Source: CAYNST01 sp964546435 (lineage in GTDB: Bacteria; Pseudomonadota; Gammaproteobacteria; Pseudomonadales; Cellvibrionaceae). Taken from it: a DNA stretch of 47,459 bases. The stretch covers positions 1 through 47,459 of the forward strand of contig CAZJKJ010000024.1 in NCBI GenBank assembly GCA_964546435.1, in the 5' to 3' direction. A program made the position numbers and the translations under genes. The notes beneath the pieces were generated by a model, which worked only from the letters and a program-made list of their open reading frames with translations, was not told the origin of the DNA and ran no database searches. Positions 25,307 through 34,355 of the stretch are shown here, piece by piece. Each line of letters opens with the position of its first letter. The stretch's first letter is position 1.

Positions 25307-26374
25307 TCAGCTGGCCGCTTTGAACATGGCGGCAATGCTGAAGAGCAGCACCAGAAACATGACGATCATGGCAATCCTGCTGCGTCCCTGGCGTTTTTCC
25401 CGGACTTGACCGGTCTCTTCGACACCCTGGTCGTGATCCGTTTTGAATACAAGCTCCACCCGGCCAATCTGCAGCTTGTCGTTGTGATGAAGCTGCGCCC
25501 GCGATTGCGCCCGGCCGTTGATCAGCAGTCCGTTCTTGGCTTCAACCACTGTCATCTCAAAGCCCATTTCCGTCTGAGTGAGCAGGGCATGCTCCATGGA
25601 GATGGTGTTGTCATTGAGATAGATGTCGGCGTCGAGATCCCGGCCCACTCGCCATTGCCGCCCGGGGAGGCCGCCTTCAAGTTCATAGAGCTTGCCGCGC
25701 AGCGGCGCGGTGGTCACGATCAGCCGAGGACCGCTGCCGATATTGAATTCGCGTTCGATGCGGTTGCGGTCGACAAAACGTTCCATGTTTTCAGGAGAGA
25801 TAAAGCGGGTGCGGTCATCATTTTCGTACTCTTCCGAAACGGCAGGCGCCATGGGTTCCGGCGCTGAGAAGCGCTCGGATGCTGCCGACAGCTCACCGGA
25901 CGCCTCTGGCGGCACCACAGGCTCTTCCGGCCGCTTGAAGTGACGGGCAATCGGTTCGACATTGGCGGCGGGTTTGAACGGTTTGGCAATCAGATCGTCG
26001 GGATCCGGTTCGGACTGGGCGTTACCGGTGTTTTTTTCCCCGCGCAGGTTCGACTGGACGCAGAGCTTGTACAGAAGATCGTCGAAGGCCACTTCGTCAC
26101 CGACGCTCAACCGGACCCGGCCCTTGATCTTGTTGCCGTTGACGTAAGTGCCATTGGTGGATTGCAGGTCTTCGATATAGACGCCGCCGGGCGATACGTT
26201 GATCCTGGAGTGGTGCCGGGAGATATGGCCTGAATTAAGGGTTATGTCGCAGTCGTCTTCACGTCCGACCAGCATTTCCCCTCGCAGTGCGAATTCTTCA
26301 TTGCCGGCTGCAGCTTTCAGTACAAAAACACTGCTGTTGTTTTTCTTCAGGATGGTTACATCTTCCGCAGCCAT
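25307..26374 (-). CDS. Tail-anchored protein with two FHA domains
   Basis: 355-residue protein. FHA-1 (about 20-105) is complete: GRE at 37-39, SRHHSRI at 52-58 and STNGTYVNG at 72-80, the conserved phosphothreonine-binding loops. A Pro/Glu/Ala-rich linker (115-205) follows. FHA-2 (about 225-310) has GRD, SMEHALL and NGLLING; its loops are less canonical (S259, H262, N281). A hydrophobic segment at 334-351 (IAMIVMFLVLLFSIAAMF) near the C-terminus would anchor it with the FHA domains in the cytoplasm. FHA domains read Thr phosphorylation, but no Ser/Thr kinase is in the window. It is flanked by pilU upstream and the ICMT-like gene downstream, all on one strand. Confidence 0.88.
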   Translation of the reverse strand: MAAEDVTILKKNNSSVFVLKAAAGNEEFALRGEMLVGREDDCDITLNSGHISRHHSRINVSPGGVYIEDLQSTNGTYVNGNKIKGRVRLSVGDEVAFDDLLYKLCVQSNLRGEKNTGNAQSEPDPDDLIAKPFKPAANVEPIARHFKRPEEPVVPPEASGELSAASERFSAPEPMAPAVSEEYENDDRTRFISPENMERFVDRNRIEREFNIGSGPRLIVTTAPLRGKLYELEGGLPGRQWRVGRDLDADIYLNDNTISMEHALLTQTEMGFEMTVVEAKNGLLINGRAQSRAQLHHNDKLQIGRVELVFKTDHDQGVEETGQVREKRQGRSRIAMIVMFLVLLFSIAAMFKAAS

Positions 26375-26563
26375 TTCAATATCCTTGCTGGAGTTCGCTC
26401 TTTACGTGGTCGTCAGTCAGCTGTGCAACCGACTCAGTGATATAACGTTGCTCTGCACAAAAGGGAGCCGGTCTGACGCCCGGATAGGCTAACACCAAGC
26501 GCCACGTTGCGCCACTCAAACCCGCAGTGCAGCAGGGCCGGATGCCGGCGGAACCATGCGCAG

Positions 26564-27739
26564 TCAAACTTCTTTTCTCTCATCGTCATCTTTGACGAGT
26601 TCCAGTTTCATATTGCCGAATGAGGCTCCCGGGGACGGCTCTGCGGCAGCTACTGCAGACGACGGTGCCTCTTTGCTGGTTGCCAATTTTATACGCAGGC
26701 GCAGGTTGTTTGGTGAATCTGCATTGGCAATCGCATCATCGAGATTGATCTTGCCGCTCATGAACAGCTTGAACAAGGCCGCATCAAAGGTTTGCATGCC
26801 GAGATTTTCGGATTTCTCCATAATCTCCTTAATTTCAGTGAGACGGTTCTTCAGGACCATCTCCTGGATTGTCTTGGTTCCCAGCAGAACTTCGACGGCG
26901 GCGCAGCGCTTGCCATCGACAGTGGGCACCAGTCTCTGGGAGACGAATCCGCGCAGGTTCTGCGATAAGCCCATCAGCAACTGCGGGCGTTTCTCGTCCG
27001 GGAACAGATTGATAATGCGCTCCAGCGCCTGATTGGCGTTGTTGGCATGCAGGGTGGAGATGGCCAGGTGCCCGGTTTCTGCGAACTCAAGCGCATGTTC
27101 CATGGTTTCGCGATCGCGGATTTCGCCGATGAGAATGACATCCGGTGCCTGGCGAAGGGTGTTTTTCAGGGCGTTGCGAAAGCTGCGAGTATCGACCCCG
27201 ACTTCCCGCTGGTTGACGATGCTTTTCTTGTGCCGGTGGACGTATTCCACCGGATCTTCAATCGTAATGATGTGGCCGCCGGTCGTGCTGTTGCGATGGT
27301 CGATCAAGGCCGCCAGTGAGGTGGACTTCCCCGAGCCGGTGCCGCCGACAAACAGGACCAGGCCGCGCTTCACCATCACCAGATCCTTTAACACCTCAGG
27401 CAATCCGAGATTTTCGAACTTGGGAATGTCGGTGTTGATGTTGCGCGCAACGATGGCGGTTTCATTGCGTTGCTTGAAAATATTGACGCGGAACCGGCCC
27501 ACGCCGGCAATGGACACCGCCAGATTCATTTCGAGATCCTGGGCGAATTGCTGTTGTTGCTGCTCGTCCATCAGCTGGTTGGCAATCTCCTCGATTTCGC
27601 CCGCTTCGAATACATGCTGGCCCACCGGTTTGAGCGCGCCCTGAAATTTCGCGCAGGCGGGTGCACCGGTGCTCAGATAAAGGTCTGATCCGTCCTTCGA
27701 CGCCAGCAGATTAAGGTACTGATCTATTGGTGAACCCAT
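26564..27739 (-). CDS. pilU: Type IV pilus retraction ATPase PilU
   Basis: 391-residue hexameric ATPase of the PilT/PilU family. Walker A GGTGSGKS at 132-139, Asp box EDPVE at 161-165, Walker B DVILIGE at 200-206 and His box STLHANNANQAL from 228. The form GHLAISTLHANNANQALERI and the C-terminal extension rich in charged residues (KDDDERKEV) fit PilU rather than PilT. PilU assists PilT in pulling back pili and contributes to twitching. Start ATG 27739 with GGGGAAG upstream; a longer frame lacks a ribosome site. pilT, usually adjacent, is not present here, which is unusual for a pilTU pair. Confidence 0.92.
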   Translation of the reverse strand: MGSPIDQYLNLLASKDGSDLYLSTGAPACAKFQGALKPVGQHVFEAGEIEEIANQLMDEQQQQQFAQDLEMNLAVSIAGVGRFRVNIFKQRNETAIVARNINTDIPKFENLGLPEVLKDLVMVKRGLVLFVGGTGSGKSTSLAALIDHRNSTTGGHIITIEDPVEYVHRHKKSIVNQREVGVDTRSFRNALKNTLRQAPDVILIGEIRDRETMEHALEFAETGHLAISTLHANNANQALERIINLFPDEKRPQLLMGLSQNLRGFVSQRLVPTVDGKRCAAVEVLLGTKTIQEMVLKNRLTEIKEIMEKSENLGMQTFDAALFKLFMSGKINLDDAIANADSPNNLRLRIKLATSKEAPSSAVAAAEPSPGASFGNMKLELVKDDDERKEV

Positions 27740-27915
27740 CACACTTCCCCGGATGGCTCCGGATGTGACCCTCCGGAGTGGAAAGTCTGCAAACATCCGG
27801 TCGCAGAATCGCCCCGCAGGTGCTCGCCGGGGCTGAATATCCGAAAGTATAGATGGGCAGGAGGCTCGTGCCAGAGATCGGGTCAACTATCCCTTTTTGA
27901 TCGGTCTGTTCCGGG

Positions 27916-30684
27916 TTAAAGCTCCGCGATCCGTTGCTGCTGTTCCTGCAGGTGCCGCAGGGATTCGGCGGAATCTGCCAGCTTTTTCTGCTCCTTTTCC
28001 ACTACATCGGCCGGCGCCCGTGCGGTGAACTGCTCATTGCCGAGCTTTTGCGCGAGCCGTTCCTGTTCTTTTTGCAGACGCTCGATTTCCCGGTCCAGGC
28101 GGGCCAGTTCTGCGTCCTTGTCGATCAGGCCGGCCATGGGCACGTGCAACTCCAGGGTGTCCACCAGCACGGTGGCGCTCAGTGGCGTCGGGTCGGTTGC
28201 GGGCAACCAGGTCAGGGATTCAAGCCCCGCGAGCTTCTGCAGAAACAGGCCGTTCTCACGGATGCGCTGATGATCGCTGGGCGAGCCCTGGCGCAGCAGT
28301 ACGGGGAACTTGCGCGAGGCGGGAATTTTCATTTCTCCGCGGATGTTGCGCAGGGCAACGACGACCGCTTTCACCCATTCGATATCGGCGCAGGCAGCTT
28401 CATCAATGCTGGCCGGATCGGCAACCGGATAGGGCGCCAGCATGATGGTGTCACCGGTTTTGCCGGCACTGGCCTTCACCCGTTGCCAGAGTTCCTCGGT
28501 AATGAACGGCATGAGCGGATGGGCCAGACGCAGGATGGCTTCGAGGACACGAATCAGCGTGCGACGGGTACCCTTTTGCACCGGCGCGGGGACAGTTGTA
28601 TCCCACAGGACCGGCTTGGACAGCTCGATATACCAGTCGCAATAGTCTTTCCAGACGAAGTCATAGAGCGCCTGACTGGCCAGATCCAGCCGGTAAGTGG
28701 CAAAGCCTTCAGCAACGCGTGCCTCGGTTTTCTGCAGCTCGCTGATGATCCAGCGGTCCGCCAGGGACAGCTGATAGTCCTGACTGTTATCGGCGCCGCA
28801 ATCCTGATCCGTGCAATGGCCGATTGCATAATGGGCCGCGTTCCAGAGCTTGTTGCAGAAATTGCGGAAACCTTCGATCCGGCCAACGTCGAAATTGATA
28901 TTGCGACTGGTCGATGCCAGCGAGTAATAGGTGTATCGCAGCGCGTCGGTGCCGTAGGCGGCAATGCCGTCGGGGAATTCCTTGCGGGTGCTTTTCTCGA
29001 TTTTGGGCGCCTGTTTCGGATTCATCAGCCCCGTCGTGCGTTTGCGCACCAGGGTTTCAAGATCAATGCCATCAATCAGGTCAATGGGATCGAGCACATT
29101 CCCTTTGGATTTGCTCATTTTTTGACCCTGACCATCCCGCACCAGACCGTGCACGTAGACGGTCCGGAAAGGCACTTCTTTCTGAAAGTGCAGCGTCAAC
29201 ATGATCATCCGCGCCACCCAGAAAAAGATGATGTCGAAGCCGGTGACCAGCACACTGGTGGGATGGAAGGTCTTGAGGGCATCAGTCGGTTCCGGCCAGC
29301 CCAGAGTGCCAAAGGTCCACAACCCGGACGAGAACCAGGTGTCGAGCACATCTTCATCCTGCCGGAGAACCGTTTCCGGCGGGATTTTGTATTTGCTGCG
29401 AACGTCCGCTTCGCTGCGTCCGACAAAGATCTTGCCGTCTTCGTCGTACCACGCGGGAATGCGATGCCCCCACCAGAGCTGGCGGGAAATGCACCAGTCC
29501 TGAATGTCCCGCATCCAGGAGAAGTACATGTTTTCATATTGTTTGGGAACGAACTGGATAGCGCCGCGTTCAACCGCCTCTATTGCCTGGCTCGCCAAGG
29601 GTCCGGTTTTGACATACCACTGGAAGGTCAGCCAGGGTTCTACCACAACACCGCTGCGATCGCCGCGGGGCACCTTGAGCGTATGGGGTTCCACTTTTTC
29701 CAGCAGACCGAGGGCGTCGAGATCGGCGACGACCCGTGCGCGTGCGGCAAACCGTTCCATGCCTCGATAATCCAGAGGAACTTCATCATTCAGGCAGGCG
29801 TTTTTGTCGAAGATGTTGATCATCGGCAGGTCGTGGCGCAACCCGACTTCATAGTCATTGAAGTCATGGGCCGGTGTGATCTTGACGCAACCGGTTCCGA
29901 ATTCCGGGTCGACGTAGTCGTCAGCGATGATGGGAATGATGCGATCGGTGAGGGGCAACCGGATCGATTTGCCAATCAGCGCCTGATAGCGTTCATCTGC
30001 CGGATTGACGGCGACTGCCGTATCGCCCAGCATGGTTTCCGGCCGGGTCGTGGCGACGACCAGGTAACCGTCCTGCTCCGCGAGGGGATAGCGGAAGTGC
30101 CACAACTGCCCCTGTTCCTCTTCGCTGACCACTTCCAGATCGGATATGGCTGTGTGCAGCTTGGGGTCCCAGTTGACCAGACGATTACCGCGATAAATGA
30201 GACCGTCATCATGGAGGCGGATAAACACTTCCTGCACGGCCTCGTAAAACCCCTCATCCATGGTGAAGCGCTCACGACTCCAGTCGGCCGACGCGCCCAG
30301 GCGACGCAGCTGCCGGGTGATGGTACCGCCCGATTGCTCCTTCCATTCCCAGACCTTTTCGACAAACGCCTCGCGTCCAAGATCGTGGCGGGTTTTGCCC
30401 TCGGCATCGAGCAGACGCTCCACCACCATCTGGGTGGCGATGCCCGCGTGGTCTGTGCCTACCTGCCAGAGTGTGTTGCAGCCGCGCATGCGATGGTAGC
30501 GGATCAGGGCATCCATGATGCTTTCCTGAATACCATGCCCCATATGCAGACTGCCGGTGACATTCGGTGGCGGGATCATGATGCAGTAGGGCTCACCTTC
30601 ACCACTCGGTGCAAAATAGCCGCCGGATTCCCACGCTTGGTACCAGTGTTGTTCGATCGCTGCAGGGTTGTAGGTTTTTTCCAT
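27916..30684 (-). CDS. valS: Valyl-tRNA synthetase
   Basis: 922-residue class I aminoacyl-tRNA synthetase that charges tRNA-Val. The HIGH-type motif is SLHMGHG (47-50), the KMSKS motif is at about 520, and the editing domain has TTRPETMLGDTAVAVNP. The C-terminal coiled-coil arm is seen as ELARLDREIERLQKEQERL. Start ATG 30684 (MEKTYNPAAIEQ) matches the standard N-terminus; further upstream sequence is non-coding. The gene order pepA-holC-(acidic protein)-valS matches the gammaproteobacterial arrangement, with one extra gene inserted. A large open frame on the opposite strand is a codon-bias shadow. Confidence 0.97.
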   Translation of the reverse strand: MEKTYNPAAIEQHWYQAWESGGYFAPSGEGEPYCIMIPPPNVTGSLHMGHGIQESIMDALIRYHRMRGCNTLWQVGTDHAGIATQMVVERLLDAEGKTRHDLGREAFVEKVWEWKEQSGGTITRQLRRLGASADWSRERFTMDEGFYEAVQEVFIRLHDDGLIYRGNRLVNWDPKLHTAISDLEVVSEEEQGQLWHFRYPLAEQDGYLVVATTRPETMLGDTAVAVNPADERYQALIGKSIRLPLTDRIIPIIADDYVDPEFGTGCVKITPAHDFNDYEVGLRHDLPMINIFDKNACLNDEVPLDYRGMERFAARARVVADLDALGLLEKVEPHTLKVPRGDRSGVVVEPWLTFQWYVKTGPLASQAIEAVERGAIQFVPKQYENMYFSWMRDIQDWCISRQLWWGHRIPAWYDEDGKIFVGRSEADVRSKYKIPPETVLRQDEDVLDTWFSSGLWTFGTLGWPEPTDALKTFHPTSVLVTGFDIIFFWVARMIMLTLHFQKEVPFRTVYVHGLVRDGQGQKMSKSKGNVLDPIDLIDGIDLETLVRKRTTGLMNPKQAPKIEKSTRKEFPDGIAAYGTDALRYTYYSLASTSRNINFDVGRIEGFRNFCNKLWNAAHYAIGHCTDQDCGADNSQDYQLSLADRWIISELQKTEARVAEGFATYRLDLASQALYDFVWKDYCDWYIELSKPVLWDTTVPAPVQKGTRRTLIRVLEAILRLAHPLMPFITEELWQRVKASAGKTGDTIMLAPYPVADPASIDEAACADIEWVKAVVVALRNIRGEMKIPASRKFPVLLRQGSPSDHQRIRENGLFLQKLAGLESLTWLPATDPTPLSATVLVDTLELHVPMAGLIDKDAELARLDREIERLQKEQERLAQKLGNEQFTARAPADVVEKEQKKLADSAESLRHLQEQQQRIAEL

Positions 30685-30839
30685 GAAATTCGGCCAGATT
30701 CTTGAAACTGAAAAGAGGATAAGGACCGCGCGAAGACCGGGCTCGGCAGGGCGGAACGGAGGGGCGATTATACATAGCCAGCGCAGTCTGTGCAGGCGTT
30801 GCACCTGCACAATCCGAGCGGATACGAGTGGCTTTGGGT

Positions 30840-31844
30840 TTACTCGTCGAGCATCCGGTGCAGGCGGCGGCGCAATTCTGCTGCGATGAGGGGCAAGTAA
30901 TCGTCGACCAGTTCATCGACGAGTTTCTGCTTTCTCACCAGGCTTTGGTCTTCAGCGGCCAACCGGGTGGCAGACGAAAGCAGCCGGTCAGTTGCGGCCC
31001 GGGTGCGTAACAGGGCGGTGCAGGCCTCCAGGGTAGCGCTTGATCGCGCAATTTCTTCCACCAGGTTGCGGCCGCTGCCTTGCAATCGATCCAGAATGTG
31101 CTGCGGCAGAAACGGGTTTTCTTTCTTTTGTGTCTGCAACGACGGCGTCACCACATTTTGACTGATTTTCACGGGGCTCTGGATAGCGTCGGCATGTGCA
31201 AAAAGCGCGGCGTCGATCTCGATGGAATCGTCATCGCGCAAGGCAGTTTCAACAATCGTCGAGTGCGCCGGATTGTTAAGCAAAGCAACTGATGCATGAG
31301 CCGCGGTAATAATTTGGGGCGATGGTGCCAGTGTGTCGTCGACCGGTTCAGACGTTGCTTCGACCGGTTCAGACGTTGTTTCGACAGGTTCGGAGGTATC
31401 TTCGACAAATTCGGCAGTGGCTTCGACGGGTTCGGAGGTATCTTCGACAAATTCGACAGTGGCTTCGACAAATTCGGCAGTGGCTTCGACTGGTTCACAG
31501 GTATCGCAGATCGGTTCAGATATTTCGCCGACGGGCTCGGGCGTGTCGCAGACCCGTTCAAAAGCACCGAACATCGGTTCGGGCTGCATTGCGTCGGCGA
31601 GCAGCGGAATTGGATCGTCCGCGGATTCACGCTCGGCAACTTCTCCTGCAGGCATTTCATCCATGAACGCGGATAAAATTTCGCCGCTTTCAGAGTATCC
31701 GGTCGCTTCCACGGAGGTGGGCCTTTCAGACTCCTCCAGATAATCGTCCAGCTCAACGGCTTCGCTGAGAACCGGAATGGCATCTTCATCAATGTCGGTG
31801 AGATCGGTTTCGTATTCAATATCTGAAATAACGTCGGAAGCCAT
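30840..31844 (-). CDS. Acidic repeat protein of unknown function between holC and valS
   Basis: 334-residue acidic protein. I chose the ATG at 31844 (MASDVISDIE) because GAGGAA lies upstream; an ATG at 31895 lacks a site. The N-terminal half is Glu/Asp-rich. Eight 7-residue units of the form (S/A/V/C)-E-(P/F)-V-(E/D)-(A/D/T)-T follow, encoded at 31332-31499. The last 85 residues are a distinct basic/helical domain (ILDRLQGSGRNLVEEIARSS, RKQKLVDELVDDYLPLIAAELRRRLHRML) that looks conserved and is probably the functional part. No named family recognised. The gene occupies the holC-valS interval, and a MITE-like element lies upstream. Confidence 0.75.
   Translation of the reverse strand: MASDVISDIEYETDLTDIDEDAIPVLSEAVELDDYLEESERPTSVEATGYSESGEILSAFMDEMPAGEVAERESADDPIPLLADAMQPEPMFGAFERVCDTPEPVGEISEPICDTCEPVEATAEFVEATVEFVEDTSEPVEATAEFVEDTSEPVETTSEPVEATSEPVDDTLAPSPQIITAAHASVALLNNPAHSTIVETALRDDDSIEIDAALFAHADAIQSPVKISQNVVTPSLQTQKKENPFLPQHILDRLQGSGRNLVEEIARSSATLEACTALLRTRAATDRLLSSATRLAAEDQSLVRKQKLVDELVDDYLPLIAAELRRRLHRMLDE
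31332..31499 (-). repeat. Eight tandem 21-bp coding repeats
   Basis: Exactly 168 bp encoding eight heptapeptides such as SEPVEAT and AEFVEDT. The nucleotide units are similar enough (TTCGACNGGTTC-type cores on the plus strand) to suggest recent expansion by slippage or unequal exchange. Confidence 0.85.
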
Positions 31845-31911
31845 CGGTACAGATTCCTCGGATTTTGGGCGGAAGAGGGTGGTCAGGATCATCATTAATA
31901 CGACTTATTAT

Positions 31912-32050
31912 TAGACTGTGTACGAAAAGTGCCTGCGCTCGGTGATGCTGCGTTAAAAACAGGCTCAGAATGCTCATTTACAGCACGTAAACTCCGCTTC
32001 TTCGCCAGTTTTTGCCTTGCTTGACCTTCGCTCGACGATTTTTCGTACAG
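31912..32050 (+). mobile_element. MITE-like element with inverted ends, contains dispersed repeat copy 1
   Basis: The left end CTGTGTACGAAAAGTG (31916-31931) and the right end CGATTTTTCGTACAG (32036-32050) are imperfect inverted copies of CTGTACGAAAAxT. The first 53 bases (31912-31964) are the dispersed repeat also found at 43831-43860 and 46202-46254. No coding capacity. Length about 139 bp, typical of a non-autonomous element. No target duplication recognised. Confidence 0.55.
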
Positions 32051-32113
32051 CCCCTGAGATCAGAATTAAATAAAAAAGCGCAGAGCAGACAGCGTTCGGG
32101 TGTAAGTGAAATA

Positions 32114-32149
32114 ACACTCTGGCGCAATATGTGCCATACACCAGAGTGT
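32114..32149 (-). terminator. Candidate terminator after pepA-holC
   Basis: Arms ACACTCTGG and CCAGAGTGT (9 bp, perfect), with additional pairing in the loop (GGCAC/GCGCC). On the minus strand TTATTT follows. It is 7 bases past the holC stop codon. Confidence 0.6.
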
Positions 32150-32156
32150 GTCAATA

Positions 32157-32576
32157 CTATTCTCGGGACAGTTTGTGAGTCTGCATTTCGAATCCCGCAA
32201 GGCGATACTGCGTGAATCGCGCGCGGGTTTCCGCCAGGATCAAAGCGTCCTGTATGACGATTTCCGCCAGCCGGTGGCGAGCGTCACAGACCGGTACTTT
32301 CCGGGAAAGGTTAATGATCAAATCAAATTGCGCCCCTGAATCCAGAGCCTCTGTAATGACGACCGGCGCGCGCGCCGGTGCGACGGCGTGAGGCAAGAAG
32401 GCGTCGGGGCGGAAACTCCACAGGAGCGCATCCATGGTCGCCGCATGGGCCGGTTTCTCTGTTAGAAGCGCCACGGAATTTTTCTGTCGCCACGCCTTCT
32501 CGGCCAGACGCGCGGCAAACAGATTGCGTTCCGCAGGATCCTCCGTAGATAAAATATAAAAATCAGCCCGAGCCAT
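32157..32576 (-). CDS. holC: DNA polymerase III chi subunit
   Basis: 139-residue clamp-loader accessory protein that links DNA polymerase III to single-strand-binding protein through chi-SSB contact. It starts MARADFYIL, with the family elements ARLAEKAWRQ, LLTEKPAHAATMDALLWSF, FLPHAVAP and the Rossmann-like FDLIINLS. Length matches E. coli chi (147). It lies 10 bases after pepA on the same strand, as in most gammaproteobacteria, and is followed by a terminator hairpin. Confidence 0.92.
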   Translation of the reverse strand: MARADFYILSTEDPAERNLFAARLAEKAWRQKNSVALLTEKPAHAATMDALLWSFRPDAFLPHAVAPARAPVVITEALDSGAQFDLIINLSRKVPVCDARHRLAEIVIQDALILAETRARFTQYRLAGFEMQTHKLSRE

Positions 32577-32586
32577 GGTAAACCGG

Positions 32587-34062
32587 TTAATCCTTAAGCA
32601 GATAGCGCATCAATAATCCGACCGGTCGACCCGTTGCACCTTTCGCGCCTCCGGATGTCCACGCCGTGCCGGCAATGTCCAGATGCGCCCAGCGGTAGCT
32701 TTCCGTGAAACGCGAGAGGAAACAGGCCGCCGTGATGGATCCGCCCTCGCGTCCGCCGACGTTGGCAAGATCGGCAAAGGGAGATTTGAGCGCCTTTTTG
32801 TATTCATCCCAGAGGGGCAGCTGCCAGGCGCGGTCCAGCGCCTGCCGACCCGCCTCCATTAATTCATCAGCGAGCGCCTGATCATTGGCAAAAAGTCCCG
32901 ATGCGTGATTGCCGAGGGCGACGACGCAGGCGCCGGTGAGAGTAGCAATATCAATGACGGCTTTGGGTTTGAAGCGGGCAGAATAGGTGAGGGCGTCACA
33001 CAGCACCAGCCGGCCTTCCGCATCGGTGTTGAGGATTTCAATGGTGAGACCGGCCATTGACGTCACCACGTCGCCGGGCCGGGTCGCACTGCCGCTGGGC
33101 ATATTCTCTGCCGCCGCGATCACGCCCACAACATTGACCGGCGCATTGAGGGCCGTCAGCGCATGGATCACACCCATGACAGTGGCCGCACCGCACATGT
33201 CGTACTTCATTTCATCCATGCCCTGGGCGGGTTTGATGCTGATGCCGCCGGTATCGAACGTGATGCCCTTGCCAACCAGCACCGTCGGCGCGCCATTTTT
33301 AGGACCGCCCTGGTAATTGAGGACGATCAGTCGTGGAGTTTGTTCACTGCCGGCGGCGACGGCGAGCATGGCACCCATTTTCAGCTTTTTCAGCTGTTTT
33401 TCCTCAAGCACTTCGACCGTGAGCTTGTCATTGCGGGTGGCCAGCTCGACGGCGGCGTCTGCCAGAGTCGCCGGTGTGCAGTAATTCGGCGGGAGGTCGC
33501 CCAGACTGCGGGTGAAGTTGATACCGTCACCGACGGCCTGTCCGGTCGACAGACCTTTCTTGCCAGACGCATCCAGCTTGTCCTGACTATGCAGGGTTAC
33601 GGATACCAGTTGCGGTTTTTCGACATCTTTGGTCCGGGTGCGGTCGTAAACGTACAAAGATTCAGTCATCTGTTGCGCGAACAGGTGAGTCCACTCCGCA
33701 ACCGGAATGGCGGATGCCGGGTCGGCAGCCCAGACCAGATGTTTAATGGATTTGTTCTTGATGACCTGGGCCACTTTGGCGACGCAGGCCTTAAGGTTCT
33801 CACGGGAATACTTCTCGGGTTTGTCTCCCATGCAAACCATCAGTACGCGCGGAAAACCGAGGGATTTTACATGAGTCAGCCAGGCCGCATTGCCGGGTTT
33901 CAGGGGCACATCTCCCAGCGCGAGCAGGCGGCTGATTCCACCTTCGGTGGCTTCATCAGCAATTTGCGCGGCGGCGGAGAGCGATTTGTCGGCGTACGTC
34001 TGTACCACCAGACAATCGCCTTTGAGTTTGTCCAGCGGGCCGGATTTTATTCGGAACTCCAT
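32587..34062 (-). CDS. pepA: Leucyl aminopeptidase (cytosol aminopeptidase)
   Basis: 491-residue M17 family di-metal aminopeptidase, hexameric in relatives. The metal-site signature NTDAEGRL is at 345-352, with VGKGITFDTGG at 263-273 and MCGAATVMG near 290. N-terminal domain MEFRIKSGPLDKLKGDCLVV is typical. E. coli PepA also binds DNA (Xer site-specific recombination, carAB control); whether this one does cannot be told. ATG 34062 has GAGG upstream. Leads a pepA-holC unit and is divergent from lptF, a conserved arrangement. Confidence 0.96.
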   Translation of the reverse strand: MEFRIKSGPLDKLKGDCLVVQTYADKSLSAAAQIADEATEGGISRLLALGDVPLKPGNAAWLTHVKSLGFPRVLMVCMGDKPEKYSRENLKACVAKVAQVIKNKSIKHLVWAADPASAIPVAEWTHLFAQQMTESLYVYDRTRTKDVEKPQLVSVTLHSQDKLDASGKKGLSTGQAVGDGINFTRSLGDLPPNYCTPATLADAAVELATRNDKLTVEVLEEKQLKKLKMGAMLAVAAGSEQTPRLIVLNYQGGPKNGAPTVLVGKGITFDTGGISIKPAQGMDEMKYDMCGAATVMGVIHALTALNAPVNVVGVIAAAENMPSGSATRPGDVVTSMAGLTIEILNTDAEGRLVLCDALTYSARFKPKAVIDIATLTGACVVALGNHASGLFANDQALADELMEAGRQALDRAWQLPLWDEYKKALKSPFADLANVGGREGGSITAACFLSRFTESYRWAHLDIAGTAWTSGGAKGATGRPVGLLMRYLLKD

Positions 34063-34355
34063 AACAGACCTCAGGTTCAGGGTTTAGATTCGGGCAGGCA
34101 AAGACGCCTTTGCGCGGTGCAAGGCCGGAAAACCCCGGATGCAGTCCGGGCCGCAACTGCACGGACTTTCGCACCGATTGGGCGAACGTCCAGACGCTCT
34201 GCGGACTTGATCAGGGATTCCCGGAGTGTCGGTGCCGGGGCGGCTTATAGTGATGGCTTTACGCCAATAATTCAATTTTAGGCTCTTTTGAATCCGATGG
34301 TTTGGCAGTGGCTGCTATACTGCCGCGCTTCATCCCCCAACCCTGGCCCGATATC

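Larger units (their letters stand above)
31845..32156. other. 312-base intergenic region with MITE-like element and terminator
   Basis: Holds the element at 31912-32050 and the holC terminator at 32114-32149, both listed separately. The remaining bases upstream of 31844 should contain the promoter of the acidic protein gene; none is obvious. Confidence 0.6.

Noticed and set aside
27934..30705. 923-codon plus-strand open frame opposite valS
   Set aside because: Codon-bias shadow of valS; protein has no recognisable domain and valS is complete with all motifs.
31322..31743. Plus-strand repeat proteins opposite the acidic protein (units such as FRRCFDRF or STGSEVS)
   Set aside because: Shadow of the 21-bp coding repeats; the minus-strand frame has the ribosome site and a non-repeat conserved end.
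33163..34281. 372-codon plus-strand open frame opposite pepA
   Set aside because: Shadow of pepA; no ribosome site or domain.
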